DNA of 64,000 nt, from contig CAVSHI010000003.1 of NCBI GenBank assembly GCA_963727845.1, forward strand, positions 496,001-560,000, in the 5' to 3' direction. The translations under genes were made by a program, and so were the position numbers. The stretch is from JBEKTW01 sp963727845 (GTDB lineage Bacteria > Bacteroidota > Ignavibacteria > UBA10030 > SZUA-254). Under the pieces are notes generated by a model. That model did no database searches. It was not told the origin of the DNA and saw only the letters and a program-made list of their open reading frames with translations. Positions 43,350 through 52,186 of the stretch are shown here, piece by piece. The stretch's first letter is position 1, and every line of letters starts with the position of its first letter.

Positions 43350-44348
43350 ATGCGGGTTGCGGTTTTAGGCGCTGGAAGTTGGGGGACAACGTTAGCAATC
43401 CTGCTGTTTCACAACACCCACCGCGTTACTCTCTGGTCCCATGATGCAGATGCCACCGAAGCAATGCGCAACCAGCACGAGAATTCTTTGTTTCTTCCGG
43501 GAGTTCAAATTCCGTCGGGTTTGGAAGTCACCGGGGATATCGAGTATGCCGCCGACCAGGCCGAGATCCTCGTGACCGCCGTGCCAACGCAGTTCCTCCG
43601 CTCGGCCCTTTCGCCGCTCCGGTCGAAAGACCTTCACGAGGTTGTCGTCGTGAACGTCGCGAAAGGCATAGAGAACGGTTCCCTGATGACGATCTCCGAG
43701 ATTCTCTTTGATGTGCTGCCGACACTCCGGAGTGACCACGTTGCAACCCTCTCCGGACCGAGTTTTGCGGAGGAAGTGAGCCGCCACATACCGACGGCGG
43801 TCGTAGCTGCATCCACGAGCCTAGAAACCTCCAGGCTTGCTCAACAGACTTTCATAACTCCTTATTTTCGCGTGTACTCCAGCGATGATATCCGCGGTGT
43901 CGAACTGGGCGGCTCCATCAAGAATGTTATTGCCATCGGGGCGGGTATTGCTGACGGTGCGGGATTCGGAGATAATACGAAAGCTGCCATCATGACCCGC
44001 GCGACTGCCGAACTCTCCCGGCTTGGGACGCTCATGGGCGCCCGGCCGACAACGTTCGCAGGGCTTTCCGGGATTGGAGATCTGATTGCAACGTGTATGA
44101 GCAAGCACAGCAGAAACCGCCATGTCGGCGAAGAGATTGGCAAAGGGAGAAGGCTGGGCGATGTTCTCTCGGAGATGGTCATGATCGCTGAAGGCGTAGC
44201 GACAACCCAGTCAGTTTACAATCTGGAACAAAAGTTCAACGTTGAATTGCCCATCGTGAACGAGGTCTACCAGGTCCTTTTTGAGGATAAAGACCCGATC
44301 ATTGCCACCTCGGATTTGATGACGCGTGATGCAAAGGGAGAAGCATAG
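43350..44348 (+). CDS. gpsA: glycerol-3-phosphate dehydrogenase [NAD(P)+]
   Basis: 332 residues. The nucleotide-binding motif VLGAGSWGTTLA starts at residue 4. FLPGVQIPSGLEVTGD, VAKGIENGSLMTISEI, LSGPSFAEEV, the catalytic Lys in GGSIKNVIAIGAGIADG, and GLSGIGDLIATCMSKHSRNR mark the family. It reduces dihydroxyacetone phosphate to glycerol 3-phosphate for PlsY. Confidence 0.97.
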   Translation: MRVAVLGAGSWGTTLAILLFHNTHRVTLWSHDADATEAMRNQHENSLFLPGVQIPSGLEVTGDIEYAADQAEILVTAVPTQFLRSALSPLRSKDLHEVVVVNVAKGIENGSLMTISEILFDVLPTLRSDHVATLSGPSFAEEVSRHIPTAVVAASTSLETSRLAQQTFITPYFRVYSSDDIRGVELGGSIKNVIAIGAGIADGAGFGDNTKAAIMTRATAELSRLGTLMGARPTTFAGLSGIGDLIATCMSKHSRNRHVGEEIGKGRRLGDVLSEMVMIAEGVATTQSVYNLEQKFNVELPIVNEVYQVLFEDKDPIIATSDLMTRDAKGEA

Positions 44349-44444
44349 AAGTCTTGGCAATCCGTTCCTGACCGATATTCGTTGTACCACCCTCAGCCGG
44401 GATTTTGAAGTTCATCGTAGCATGTCGACATGAATTCCTGACAT

Positions 44445-46664
44445 ATGCCCCCGACGGTCAAAGCCAGTTCTGACATAAATACACCGGTTCAATACTTAAA
44501 GGGCATCGGTCCGAAGCGATCTGCCGTCTTGAAAGATCTCGGCATTCAAACCGTTCGCGATCTCCTTTACTACTTCCCGAGAGATTACCTCGACCTTAGC
44601 CGGGTTGAGAAAATCGGCAGCCTTCGCCGCCTTGTCAATTCCGGAGAATTTGTTACCGTCATTGGAACCGTGCGTGCGCGCGATACGATTGGACGTCCGC
44701 CGCGACAACGCTTCGTCATTGCCCTCGGAGATGAAACGGGCACGATTTCTCTCATCTTCTTTCAAAGCCTTCGCTATTATCAGAAGGCGTTTGACCCCGG
44801 CGATATTCTGGCAGTCTCCGGCAAGGTCACCGATTTTCGCAACCGCCCTCAGATGGTTCATCCCAGCATCGATCGCCTCGCGGCAAGCGGAGACGAAGAC
44901 TCTGATTTTGAAGGATTCCTGCACACCAAAGGAATCGTTCCCAAGTACAGCTCATCGGAAGGACTGAGGACAGTCAAGCTTGACACCAAGGGCTTCCGTC
45001 GCGTCATCAGGGGTGCTCTCGATGAATATCTTGGTGCGGTTCAAGAATGGCTGCCGCCATCCCTTATTGACGAGAACAAGTTTCTCCCACTTCCGGATGC
45101 GCTTCGTTCGATTCATTTTCCCGAGTCCCCGGACGCTCTGGAATCCTCGCGTCATCGATTGAAGTTTGATGAGTTGTTTTCAATGCAGCTCTTGCTGGCA
45201 TTACGCAGGAAGAACATAAAAACCGAGTTTCCCGGAATTTCGTTCGATGTGGAAAGCCAGCTCGCACGTCAGCTTGTCGATTCCCTGCCCTTCAAGCTCA
45301 CCAAAGCTCAGGTCAGCGTGATCAAGGAAATTGCGCAGGACATGAAGGCTTCCAAACCGATGAACCGGCTGCTGCAGGGCGATGTCGGAAGCGGCAAAAC
45401 TATCGTGGCGCTCATCGCCATGCTCATCTCCGTGGATAACGGCTATCAGGCTGCTTTTATGGCACCGACAGAAATTTTGGCCGAGCAACACTACCGTACC
45501 CTGACAAACTTCCTTCATAATATCCCGGTGAATGTGCGCTTGCTGGTAAGCGGTCAACAGAAGAAGTTGCGCGACGATATTCTTCTGGACATCCGGCGCG
45601 GGTCGGCGAATATCATTGTCGGAACGCACGCGCTCATTCAGGAAGTGGTGGAATTCGCCAAGCTCGGATTTGTCGTGATCGACGAACAACATCGTTTTGG
45701 AGTGTCCCAGCGAATTGCGCTCAAGGAAAAGGGAGTGTCATCGCACGGCCACCTCGCGCATGCAGATATGCTCGTGATGACTGCCACTCCCATCCCGCGC
45801 ACGCTTGCACTGACAATTTACGGCGACCTGGATGTCTCCACCATTACGTCGCTGCCTGCCAACCGAAAGGCTATCAAGACAAGCCTGAAAACAGAATCCC
45901 AACACGCTTCCGTCTATCAGTTCCTTCGTGAACAGATCCGGCAAGGCAGACAGGCATACCTTGTTTATCCGCTCGTCGAAGAGTCGGAGAAGCTCGACCT
46001 GAAAGCAGCGACCGAAGCTCATGAGTTCCTCAGGAAGGAGGTATTCGCCGATATGAACATCGGGCTTATCCACGGGCGGATGCGACCTGAAGAGAAGGAC
46101 GCCATCATGAGTGCGTTCAAAGAGAAAAAAGTGAATATTCTCGTGGCTACGACCGTCATCGAGGTGGGTATCGATATCCCGAATGCGTCCGTAATGGTGA
46201 TAGAACATGCTGAACGGTTTGGACTGTCCCAGTTGCACCAGCTCCGAGGACGGGTTGGGCGCGGAGCAGAGCAGTCTTACTGTATCCTCATGGCCCCCGA
46301 ATGGATGAGGAGGCTCCAGCGATCACCTCAGACCATTGGAACGGTAGACGACGAACAGGAAGAACAGAGGAAAACGGAACGCCGGCTCAGAGCAATGCTG
46401 GACACCAATGATGGCTTCAAAATCGCTGAAATTGATCTGGAATTAAGGGGTCCGGGCGATTTCTTCGGAACCCGTCAGAGCGGCCTGCCCGAACTACAAC
46501 TCGCCAATCTTCTGACCGATGGCGAACTCCTGGCCTTCGCACGTCAGGCCGCCTTCGAACTTGTCGATCATGACCCGCACCTGCGCTTGCCGGAACACCG
46601 ACCTTTGCGAAAGCACTTTGAAGAACACATGCGCGATGCTCTCAAGCTCATCCAGGCCGGTTGA
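44445..46664 (+). CDS. recG: ATP-dependent DNA helicase RecG
   Basis: 739 residues. The N-terminal wedge/OB region (VQYLKGIGPKRSAVLKDLG, FVTVIGTVRARD, YQKAFDPGDILAVSGKV) is followed by the superfamily II helicase core with Walker A LQGDVGSGKTIVAL, box II VIDEQHRFG, MTATPIPRTLALT, and motif V/VI VATTVIEVGIDIPNAS and QLRGRVGRG. RecG drives branch migration and remodels stalled forks. It is 96 bp after gpsA; no repair genes adjoin. Confidence 0.96.
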   Translation: MPPTVKASSDINTPVQYLKGIGPKRSAVLKDLGIQTVRDLLYYFPRDYLDLSRVEKIGSLRRLVNSGEFVTVIGTVRARDTIGRPPRQRFVIALGDETGTISLIFFQSLRYYQKAFDPGDILAVSGKVTDFRNRPQMVHPSIDRLAASGDEDSDFEGFLHTKGIVPKYSSSEGLRTVKLDTKGFRRVIRGALDEYLGAVQEWLPPSLIDENKFLPLPDALRSIHFPESPDALESSRHRLKFDELFSMQLLLALRRKNIKTEFPGISFDVESQLARQLVDSLPFKLTKAQVSVIKEIAQDMKASKPMNRLLQGDVGSGKTIVALIAMLISVDNGYQAAFMAPTEILAEQHYRTLTNFLHNIPVNVRLLVSGQQKKLRDDILLDIRRGSANIIVGTHALIQEVVEFAKLGFVVIDEQHRFGVSQRIALKEKGVSSHGHLAHADMLVMTATPIPRTLALTIYGDLDVSTITSLPANRKAIKTSLKTESQHASVYQFLREQIRQGRQAYLVYPLVEESEKLDLKAATEAHEFLRKEVFADMNIGLIHGRMRPEEKDAIMSAFKEKKVNILVATTVIEVGIDIPNASVMVIEHAERFGLSQLHQLRGRVGRGAEQSYCILMAPEWMRRLQRSPQTIGTVDDEQEEQRKTERRLRAMLDTNDGFKIAEIDLELRGPGDFFGTRQSGLPELQLANLLTDGELLAFARQAAFELVDHDPHLRLPEHRPLRKHFEEHMRDALKLIQAG

Positions 46665-46761
46665 ACATTCATCGACCATCAGCCCACGATGAACGACTAT
46701 GTTGCTCCGACAGCCGTCGAGAGGAAATCTTCGATTTGTGCCGGAAAAATCCACTTTTTTC

Positions 46762-46789
46762 TTGACAAATTGTTAAAATTGTTTATATT
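46762..46789 (+). promoter_or_regulatory. promoter of the ATP-grasp/GNAT/KamA cluster
   Basis: A perfect TTGACA (46762-46767), 16-bp spacer and TATATT (46784-46789). It also fits TTG-N19-TATATTTA. It lies 84 bp before the first gene of the cluster. Confidence 0.65.
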
Positions 46790-46873
46790 TAATATGAGGG
46801 TGAACGGTGAAATGAGGTGGGGATACGTTCACTTGGCTCATGTTGAACTTTCGAAGAGGATTTAATTAAAAAT

Positions 46874-48049
46874 TTGATAGATCTTCCAGTTGAGACTTCT
46901 CCGTTGCACGTTGCACTTGTGTACAACGAGAAAAAGGAAGATGGAACACAACAAGCTGCCGATGACTCCACGGAGCCTCCGAGTTTAAGCCGAAGTGGAA
47001 TCCCTGCCGATGCGAACGTCGCTATTTCAACCGCGACACTCCAACGAGTCACAGACCTCTACGCCGAATGGGACACTCCGGAAACTATCCACGCTGTGCG
47101 GGACGCCCTTGCTGAATTCCACAACGTTACTCTGGTCGAAGCCGATGAATATGCATTCGACCGTCTCCGGGTAGAACGACCCGACATTGTCTTTAACATT
47201 GCCGAAGGGATGCATGGCGTTTCGCGCGAATCTCAGATTCCGGCAATGCTCGAATTCCTACAAATCCCTTACACCGGATCCGACCCCTTAACCCTGGCCC
47301 TGTGCCTTGACAAGTCCAGAGCGAAGGAAATCTTGACGTATGCCCGTGTTCCCACTCCAAAATTTGCCGTAATCAGGGGCCCGGGGGACCTTGACGCGCT
47401 TGCCCAAAAGCTGCCGTGCATTGTGAAGCCGCTGCACGAAGGGTCAAGCAAGGGCATTTTCAATTCATCCGTTGTGCGGACAGAGTCCTCGCTCCATAGG
47501 CAGGTACGGTCACTTCTCTCGACGTACGATGAGCCCGCAATAGTTGAAGAGTACCTGGAAGGGCGCGAATTCACAGTCGCACTCCTGGGAAACGACGATG
47601 CCGTAAACGTCCTTCCCATCGTCGAGATTAAATTCGATTCTCTTCCCGCGGGGGTAAACCATATTTATTCATACGAAGCTAAATGGATCTGGGATCGTTC
47701 CGACGCGCCTCTCAAAATTTTTCAGTGCCCTGCGCACATCCCGCCCGGGCTTCAAACCGACATTGAACGTCTCTGCAGGGACGCCTACTCCGTGCTTCGC
47801 TGTCGCGACTGGTGCCGCATCGACGTGCGCCTTGACGCTCACGATCGGCCGCATATTCTCGAATTGAATCCGCTCCCCGGAATTCTCCCAAAGCCGGAAG
47901 ACAATTCATGTTTTCCGAAGGCGGCCCGCGCCGCAGGAATTTCCTATGATCAATTGATCCAAACCGTTCTTGCGCTTGCAGCAAAACGATATAACCTTGG
48001 CGGTCAGATGGTCTCATTCAATTCACAACAACACCAGAGGTGTTCATGA
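46874..48049 (+). CDS. D-Ala-D-Ala ligase-like ATP-grasp enzyme (first copy)
   Basis: 391 residues from TTG 46874, with GAAGAGG further upstream; no in-frame ATG exists near. An N-terminal alpha/beta domain carries an extra insert rich in Asp, Glu and Ser (residues about 18-50). ATP-grasp features follow: IVFNIAEGMHGVSRESQIPA, LEFLQIPYTGSDPLTLALCL-DK, CIVKPLHEGSSKGIF, AIVEEYLEGREFTVALLG, and the metal-binding CRIDVRLDAHDRPHILELNP-LPG. The Asn-Pro/Leu end and the GSSKGI loop resemble D-alanine ligases, but the substrate need not be alanine; the family also makes other amide bonds. It is the first of four genes in a row with a strong promoter. Confidence 0.85.
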   Translation: MIDLPVETSPLHVALVYNEKKEDGTQQAADDSTEPPSLSRSGIPADANVAISTATLQRVTDLYAEWDTPETIHAVRDALAEFHNVTLVEADEYAFDRLRVERPDIVFNIAEGMHGVSRESQIPAMLEFLQIPYTGSDPLTLALCLDKSRAKEILTYARVPTPKFAVIRGPGDLDALAQKLPCIVKPLHEGSSKGIFNSSVVRTESSLHRQVRSLLSTYDEPAIVEEYLEGREFTVALLGNDDAVNVLPIVEIKFDSLPAGVNHIYSYEAKWIWDRSDAPLKIFQCPAHIPPGLQTDIERLCRDAYSVLRCRDWCRIDVRLDAHDRPHILELNPLPGILPKPEDNSCFPKAARAAGISYDQLIQTVLALAAKRYNLGGQMVSFNSQQHQRCS

Positions 48050-49128
48050 GGAAGAAAATCTATATCGCGATTATTTTCAACGAGCCGACCACTCCTTTGA
48101 AATCCGGAAGGAACTACATCTCCGAGAAAGGGCTCCTGCAAGCGGGGGACAAAATCGCTCAGGGTGTAGCGGAAGTTCTCGTCGATATGTCGGAAGTCGG
48201 CGTGCTGGAAGAGAAAGAGGATATCTCAAGAGCTCTCCAAACACTCGGATACAGGACAGCCATCTTCAATGTCGATGGAGATCTCTCCCGTCTTATTGAT
48301 TTTCTGAAGGAAGAGCCGCCCGACCTCATCTTCAACATCTGCGAGAGTGTCGGGAATAAATCAATCCACGAGATGCACATCGCGGGCATCTATGAGCTCA
48401 TGGGAGTCCCTTACACCGGATCGAATGCAATGACATTGGGAACTGCGCTGAATAAAGTCCGCGTCAAGGAAATTCTGCTCTATCATGGAATCCCGACTCC
48501 AAACTTCCAGTTGATCAAAAGCCCGCTTCGTATTTCGCTCGATGAGAAGCTTGAATATCCGCTCATCGTAAAACCCTCGGAGGAGGACGCGAGCATCGGC
48601 ATTGAGCCGGCGTCCGTGGTCTACACCCTGAACGAGCTGCGGAAACGTGTCCGGTATGTTATCGAGCAGTTCGACCAACCCGCGCTCGTCGAGGAATACA
48701 TCGACGGCCGGGAACTCAACGTTGCAGTGGTCGGAAACCGCAAGCCCGTCGTGATGCCCATCTCGGAAATCGACATGTCGACTCTTCCGAAACAGTATCC
48801 GCGCATTGTGACATACAACGCGAAGTGGATGAAGGGAACCGACGAGTATGAGCACACGAAAGGCGTTTGCCCGGCGCTCCTTCCGCCGGCCCTGGAGGCA
48901 AACATCAAAGCAATGGCGTTACAGTCATACCAGCTTCTCGGTTGCAGGGACTATGCGCGCATCGATGTGCGACTGAGCAAAGACCATCAGCCGTACGTTC
49001 TTGAAGTCAATCCGAATCCCGATATCTCGGATGATGCCGGCTTTGCCCGATCCTGTACTGCCTACGGTTTGAATTACAATGACATGGTCGGAAAAATTGT
49101 CGAATCAGCGCTCGACCGGGCCTATTGA
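48046..49128 (+). CDS. D-Ala-D-Ala ligase-like ATP-grasp enzyme (second copy)
   Basis: 360 residues from ATG 48046, favoured by AGAGG five bases upstream over a GTG at 48040; the start overlaps the previous gene by 4 bp (ATGA). The same architecture as the first copy: LIFNICESVGNKSIHEMHIA, ELMGVPYTGSNAMTLGTALN-K, LIVKPSEEDASIGIEPASVV, ALVEEYIDGRELNVAVVG and YARIDVRLSKDHQPYVLEVNPNPD. The two are clear paralogues but differ through most of their length and in the phosphate loop (GSSKGI in the first, DASIGI here), so they likely accept different substrates or act in sequence. Confidence 0.85.
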   Translation: MRKKIYIAIIFNEPTTPLKSGRNYISEKGLLQAGDKIAQGVAEVLVDMSEVGVLEEKEDISRALQTLGYRTAIFNVDGDLSRLIDFLKEEPPDLIFNICESVGNKSIHEMHIAGIYELMGVPYTGSNAMTLGTALNKVRVKEILLYHGIPTPNFQLIKSPLRISLDEKLEYPLIVKPSEEDASIGIEPASVVYTLNELRKRVRYVIEQFDQPALVEEYIDGRELNVAVVGNRKPVVMPISEIDMSTLPKQYPRIVTYNAKWMKGTDEYEHTKGVCPALLPPALEANIKAMALQSYQLLGCRDYARIDVRLSKDHQPYVLEVNPNPDISDDAGFARSCTAYGLNYNDMVGKIVESALDRAY

Positions 49129-49131
49129 ACC

Positions 49132-49626
49132 ATGGGCGAAACCGGAATGACAATTCGCAAACTCCGTCGTGAAGATGTCGCGCCTCTCCGACGCATCCTG
49201 CAAGACACCAATTTCTTCAGTGATGAAGAAATCGCGACCGCACTCGAACTGATGGACATCTTCCTGAGCGACCCAAACCAGCAAGATTATGATTTGTACA
49301 CTGCCGTGAGTGCCACGGGAGAAGCAGCCGGGTATATTTGTGTCGGGCCGACTCCTCTCACCCACGGGACCTATGATCTCTATTGGGTCGCTGTGAAACC
49401 CGGCTTCCAGCGCCAAGGCGTCGGAAAACAACTTATTCTCTTTACCGATGAGCTCATACAGTCAAAAGGCGGTCGCTTATTAATCGCGGAGACCTCATCA
49501 CAACCGAAGTATGAAAGCACGAGGAAATTCTATATCGCCCGGAATTTCCAGCAACTCGCCTGTATTAAAGGTTACTACAGGCAGGGCGATGATCTTGTCA
49601 TTTATGGAAAATATTACTCACAATAG
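49132..49626 (+). CDS. GNAT family N-acetyltransferase
   Basis: 164 residues, 3 bp after the second ligase gene. TIRKLRREDVAPLRRIL opens the fold; LYWVAVKPGFQRQGVGKQLI contains the acetyl-CoA pyrophosphate loop (Gln-x-x-Gly-x-Gly/Ala pattern as QRQGVGK), and TSSQPKYESTRKFYIARNFQ the C-terminal core. It should transfer acetyl (or another acyl) from CoA to an amine. In this operon the likely acceptor is beta-lysine or a peptide bearing it; AblB, the known beta-lysine acetyltransferase, is also a GNAT but larger, so I do not apply that name. Confidence 0.85.
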   Translation: MGETGMTIRKLRREDVAPLRRILQDTNFFSDEEIATALELMDIFLSDPNQQDYDLYTAVSATGEAAGYICVGPTPLTHGTYDLYWVAVKPGFQRQGVGKQLILFTDELIQSKGGRLLIAETSSQPKYESTRKFYIARNFQQLACIKGYYRQGDDLVIYGKYYSQ

Positions 49627-49645
49627 AGGAGCACATAAGTAATTT

Positions 49646-50782
49646 ATGGAACTTTGGCAGGAATTGCTGCGGCAAAGTGTTGACAGTGCAAAAGATTTGG
49701 TAGACCGATTTGGTTTCAATCAGGAAATGGCGGAACGGTTGAACAAGTTATTTCACATCCGGATCAATCCATACTATCTTAGTTTGATTCGATACCCCGG
49801 GGATCCTATCTGGCTCCAATGCATCCCCGATTCCAAGGAATTGGAAGAGGATGGACTCCTCGAGGATCCGCTCGCCGAGGATGCTCATAGCCCTGTTCCG
49901 AGCATCGTCCATCGGTACCCGGACCGCGTATTGTTTCTGACGACAAGTCAATGCTCGATGTATTGCCGCTTTTGCACCCGCAAGCGCAAGGTCGGTGACT
50001 CGACAAAGATCAACATGAAGTATCTTCAGGACGGAATCGATTATATTGCCCAGCATCCGCAAATTCGCGACGTGATTCTCTCCGGCGGCGATCCCCTGAT
50101 GTTGACAGACGTACTCCTTGAACGAGTGCTCAAAGGATTGCGGGAGATCCCGCACGTTGAAATAATCCGCCTGGGTACAAAAATGCCATGCGTGCTGCCA
50201 CAGCGCGTTACGCCAAAACTCTGTAAAATACTCCGGAAATATCATCCGATCTACGTGAACACTCACTTCAATCATCCATGGGAAATCACGCCGGAAGCGA
50301 AACGCGCATGCGAAATGCTCGCCGATGCAGGCATTCCGGTCGGCAACCAGTCGGTTCTGATGAAAGGCGTAAACGACGACGCGGCGGTCATGCTGGAACT
50401 GGTGCGCAAGTTGCTCGCCATGCGGGTGCGCCCTTATTATCTTTACCAGGCCGACGTTACCAGGGGCACGAATTATTTCCGTACGCCCGTGAGCAAGGGT
50501 CTGGAGATCATGGACAACCTCCGCGGGCACACTTCGGGACTTGCAATTCCGTACTATGTGATCGACGCCCCCGGCGGCGGCGGGAAGATTCCTCTTCTGC
50601 CGCAGTATGTGATTGGACGGGCGGGGAAGAACATTATTCTTCGCAACTACAAGTACGAGATCTTTACTTATCCCGATGTCGAAGAAGAGCCGGCAGGCCA
50701 CAACCCTCCGATCGAAAAACCCTTCCGGCGCAAGAACGGCAAGAAGGATGCAGCAAAGGAGAAAGTTGTCGTCGAAGAATAG
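49646..50782 (+). CDS. kamA: lysine 2,3-aminomutase-like radical SAM enzyme
   Basis: 378 residues. The radical-SAM cluster is CSMYCRFC (C103, C107, C110). The PLP lysine is K314 in DAPGGGGK, and both acidic residues known from Clostridium lysine aminomutase to hold the lysine epsilon-amino group appear conserved: D270 in YQADVTRG and D307 in IDAPGGGGK. HTSGLAIPYYV precedes the PLP loop. These residues favour L-lysine to L-beta-lysine conversion rather than glutamate, and the length is nearer to KamA than to the shorter EpmB. The lysine-rich C-terminus is uncharacteristic. It closes the four-gene run, 19 bp after the GNAT gene. Confidence 0.88.
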   Translation: MELWQELLRQSVDSAKDLVDRFGFNQEMAERLNKLFHIRINPYYLSLIRYPGDPIWLQCIPDSKELEEDGLLEDPLAEDAHSPVPSIVHRYPDRVLFLTTSQCSMYCRFCTRKRKVGDSTKINMKYLQDGIDYIAQHPQIRDVILSGGDPLMLTDVLLERVLKGLREIPHVEIIRLGTKMPCVLPQRVTPKLCKILRKYHPIYVNTHFNHPWEITPEAKRACEMLADAGIPVGNQSVLMKGVNDDAAVMLELVRKLLAMRVRPYYLYQADVTRGTNYFRTPVSKGLEIMDNLRGHTSGLAIPYYVIDAPGGGGKIPLLPQYVIGRAGKNIILRNYKYEIFTYPDVEEEPAGHNPPIEKPFRRKNGKKDAAKEKVVVEE

Positions 50783-50933
50783 CTGACCCGTCCACGATTT
50801 GAGGGAGGCAAAGAGCCGCAGTAACCACCCGCGGCCACGCCGCCGTTCATACGCGGCTCGTATGCCGGAGGCCACATCCCTCCCCGTCGCACGAAAACTC
50901 GTTATCACTCCCACCATCACGACCCCGTCCGAC

Positions 50934-50962
50934 TTGACATTCATTCCGAAATTCCCTATACT
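50934..50962 (+). promoter_or_regulatory. promoter of the TrpR-like regulator and his operon
   Basis: TTGACA (50934-50939), 17-bp spacer, TATACT (50957-50962), a near-consensus sigma70-type promoter. The expected start is about 12 bases before the first codon at 50981. Confidence 0.7.
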
Positions 50963-50980
50963 TTATCTAACTAAAGCACT

Positions 50981-51271
50981 ATGAGCAAAGCCTCACAGAA
51001 CGATATCGAAATGCTCTACCGAGCAATCCTTTGTCTCCGGACAACCGATGAAGCACGCAAATTTTTCCGGGACCTGCTTACGGAGGGGGAAATCAAGGAA
51101 TTCGCAGAGCGATGGAAAGCGGCGCGCATGCTTGCAAGGGGCGTTCCATATACCACCATCATCGATGAGACGGGGCTGAGTTCCACGACCGTGGCGCGCG
51201 TGGCACGGTGGGTGAAAAAAGGGACCGGCGGCTACCGGCTCGCATTGCGACGCACCGGCGTTACACAATAA
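50981..51271 (+). CDS. TrpR-like (YerC/YecD type) regulator of the his operon
   Basis: 96 residues, the size of the YerC/YecD branch of the TrpR superfamily. DIEMLYRAILCLRTTDEARK and FFRDLLTEGEIKEFAERWKA form the helical dimer core, and VPYTTIIDETGLSSTTVARVARWVKKGTGGYRLAL the helix-turn-helix. In Firmicutes, YerC homologues have been proposed to control histidine genes. Here the gene stands first, just 34 bp before hisG, under its own strong promoter, which supports a role as the local histidine repressor, probably autoregulatory. Confidence 0.8.
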   Translation: MSKASQNDIEMLYRAILCLRTTDEARKFFRDLLTEGEIKEFAERWKAARMLARGVPYTTIIDETGLSSTTVARVARWVKKGTGGYRLALRRTGVTQ

Positions 51272-51305
51272 TTTTTTTTGATCAACGACTTTATTATACT
51301 AAAGT

Positions 51306-52181
51306 ATGCCTGCACACAATAATCGCGTGAAACTGGCGGTCCAACGGGACGGTCGCATGACCGACGAAACCGTCAATCTCTTAAAATCGATGGGCTTGAA
51401 TTTCGAGCTCCATACGCGCTCGCTGTTCTCGCCATGCATGAATTTTCCGCTCGACGTCCTTTTTGTTCGCGACGACGACATCCCGGAGTACGTACAGGAT
51501 GGCGTAAGTGATCTCGGTATCGTCGGTGAGAACGTCCTGGCGGAAAAACATGCCCGCGTCAAAATCATTCAGAAGCTCGGCTTCGGGAAATGCAGGCTTG
51601 TTCTCTGCTCGCCGAAAAATGGAAAAATCAAACGGCTTTCTCAATTGAAGGGGAAGCGAATTGCCACCTCCTATCCGGCAACACTGAGACGCTTTCTCAC
51701 ATCGAATAATATCTCCTCCGATATCGTCGAGATCAGCGGTTCGGTTGAGATTACGCCGACGCTCAACGTGGCCGATGCAACGTGCGATATCATTTCCACG
51801 GGCAGCACGGCGCGCATGAACGGTCTCGAAGTAATGCACACAATCATGGAATCTGAAGCGGCACTCGTTGCGAATGGTGCCTCGCTTAAGGCCGGACCGA
51901 AAAAACGGGCAATCGACCAGCTCCTCCTGCGCGTGCGAAGCACACTCAGCGCCAGAGGGAAAAAGTATATAATGATGAATGCGCCGCTGGAGGCGGTAAG
52001 CAAGCTGAAGGTGCTGATTCCCGGAATGAAAAGTCCGACCGTTGTTCCTCTTGCCGCCCCCGATATGGTCGCGATCCACTCCGTCGTCGGCGAGGAAGTC
52101 TTCTGGGAGGTCATCGAGAACCTGAAGCAGGCCGGCGCGACAGACATCGTGGTTGTTCCTATCGAAAAGATTGCGCTCTGA
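51306..52181 (+). CDS. hisG: ATP phosphoribosyltransferase (long form)
   Basis: 291 residues, the long HisG with the C-terminal ACT-like regulatory domain (PGMKSPTVVPLAAPDMVAIH), so it should not need HisZ. The catalytic core shows LAVQRDGRMTDETVNLLKSM, VRDDDIPEYVQDGVSDLGIV, KRIATSYPATLRRF and the PRPP-binding DIISTGSTARMNGL. First enzyme of histidine synthesis, condensing ATP and PRPP, and the usual feedback target. It follows the regulator gene by 34 bp and precedes hisD by 5 bp. Confidence 0.96.
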   Translation: MPAHNNRVKLAVQRDGRMTDETVNLLKSMGLNFELHTRSLFSPCMNFPLDVLFVRDDDIPEYVQDGVSDLGIVGENVLAEKHARVKIIQKLGFGKCRLVLCSPKNGKIKRLSQLKGKRIATSYPATLRRFLTSNNISSDIVEISGSVEITPTLNVADATCDIISTGSTARMNGLEVMHTIMESEAALVANGASLKAGPKKRAIDQLLLRVRSTLSARGKKYIMMNAPLEAVSKLKVLIPGMKSPTVVPLAAPDMVAIHSVVGEEVFWEVIENLKQAGATDIVVVPIEKIAL

Positions 52182-52186
52182 GAACC

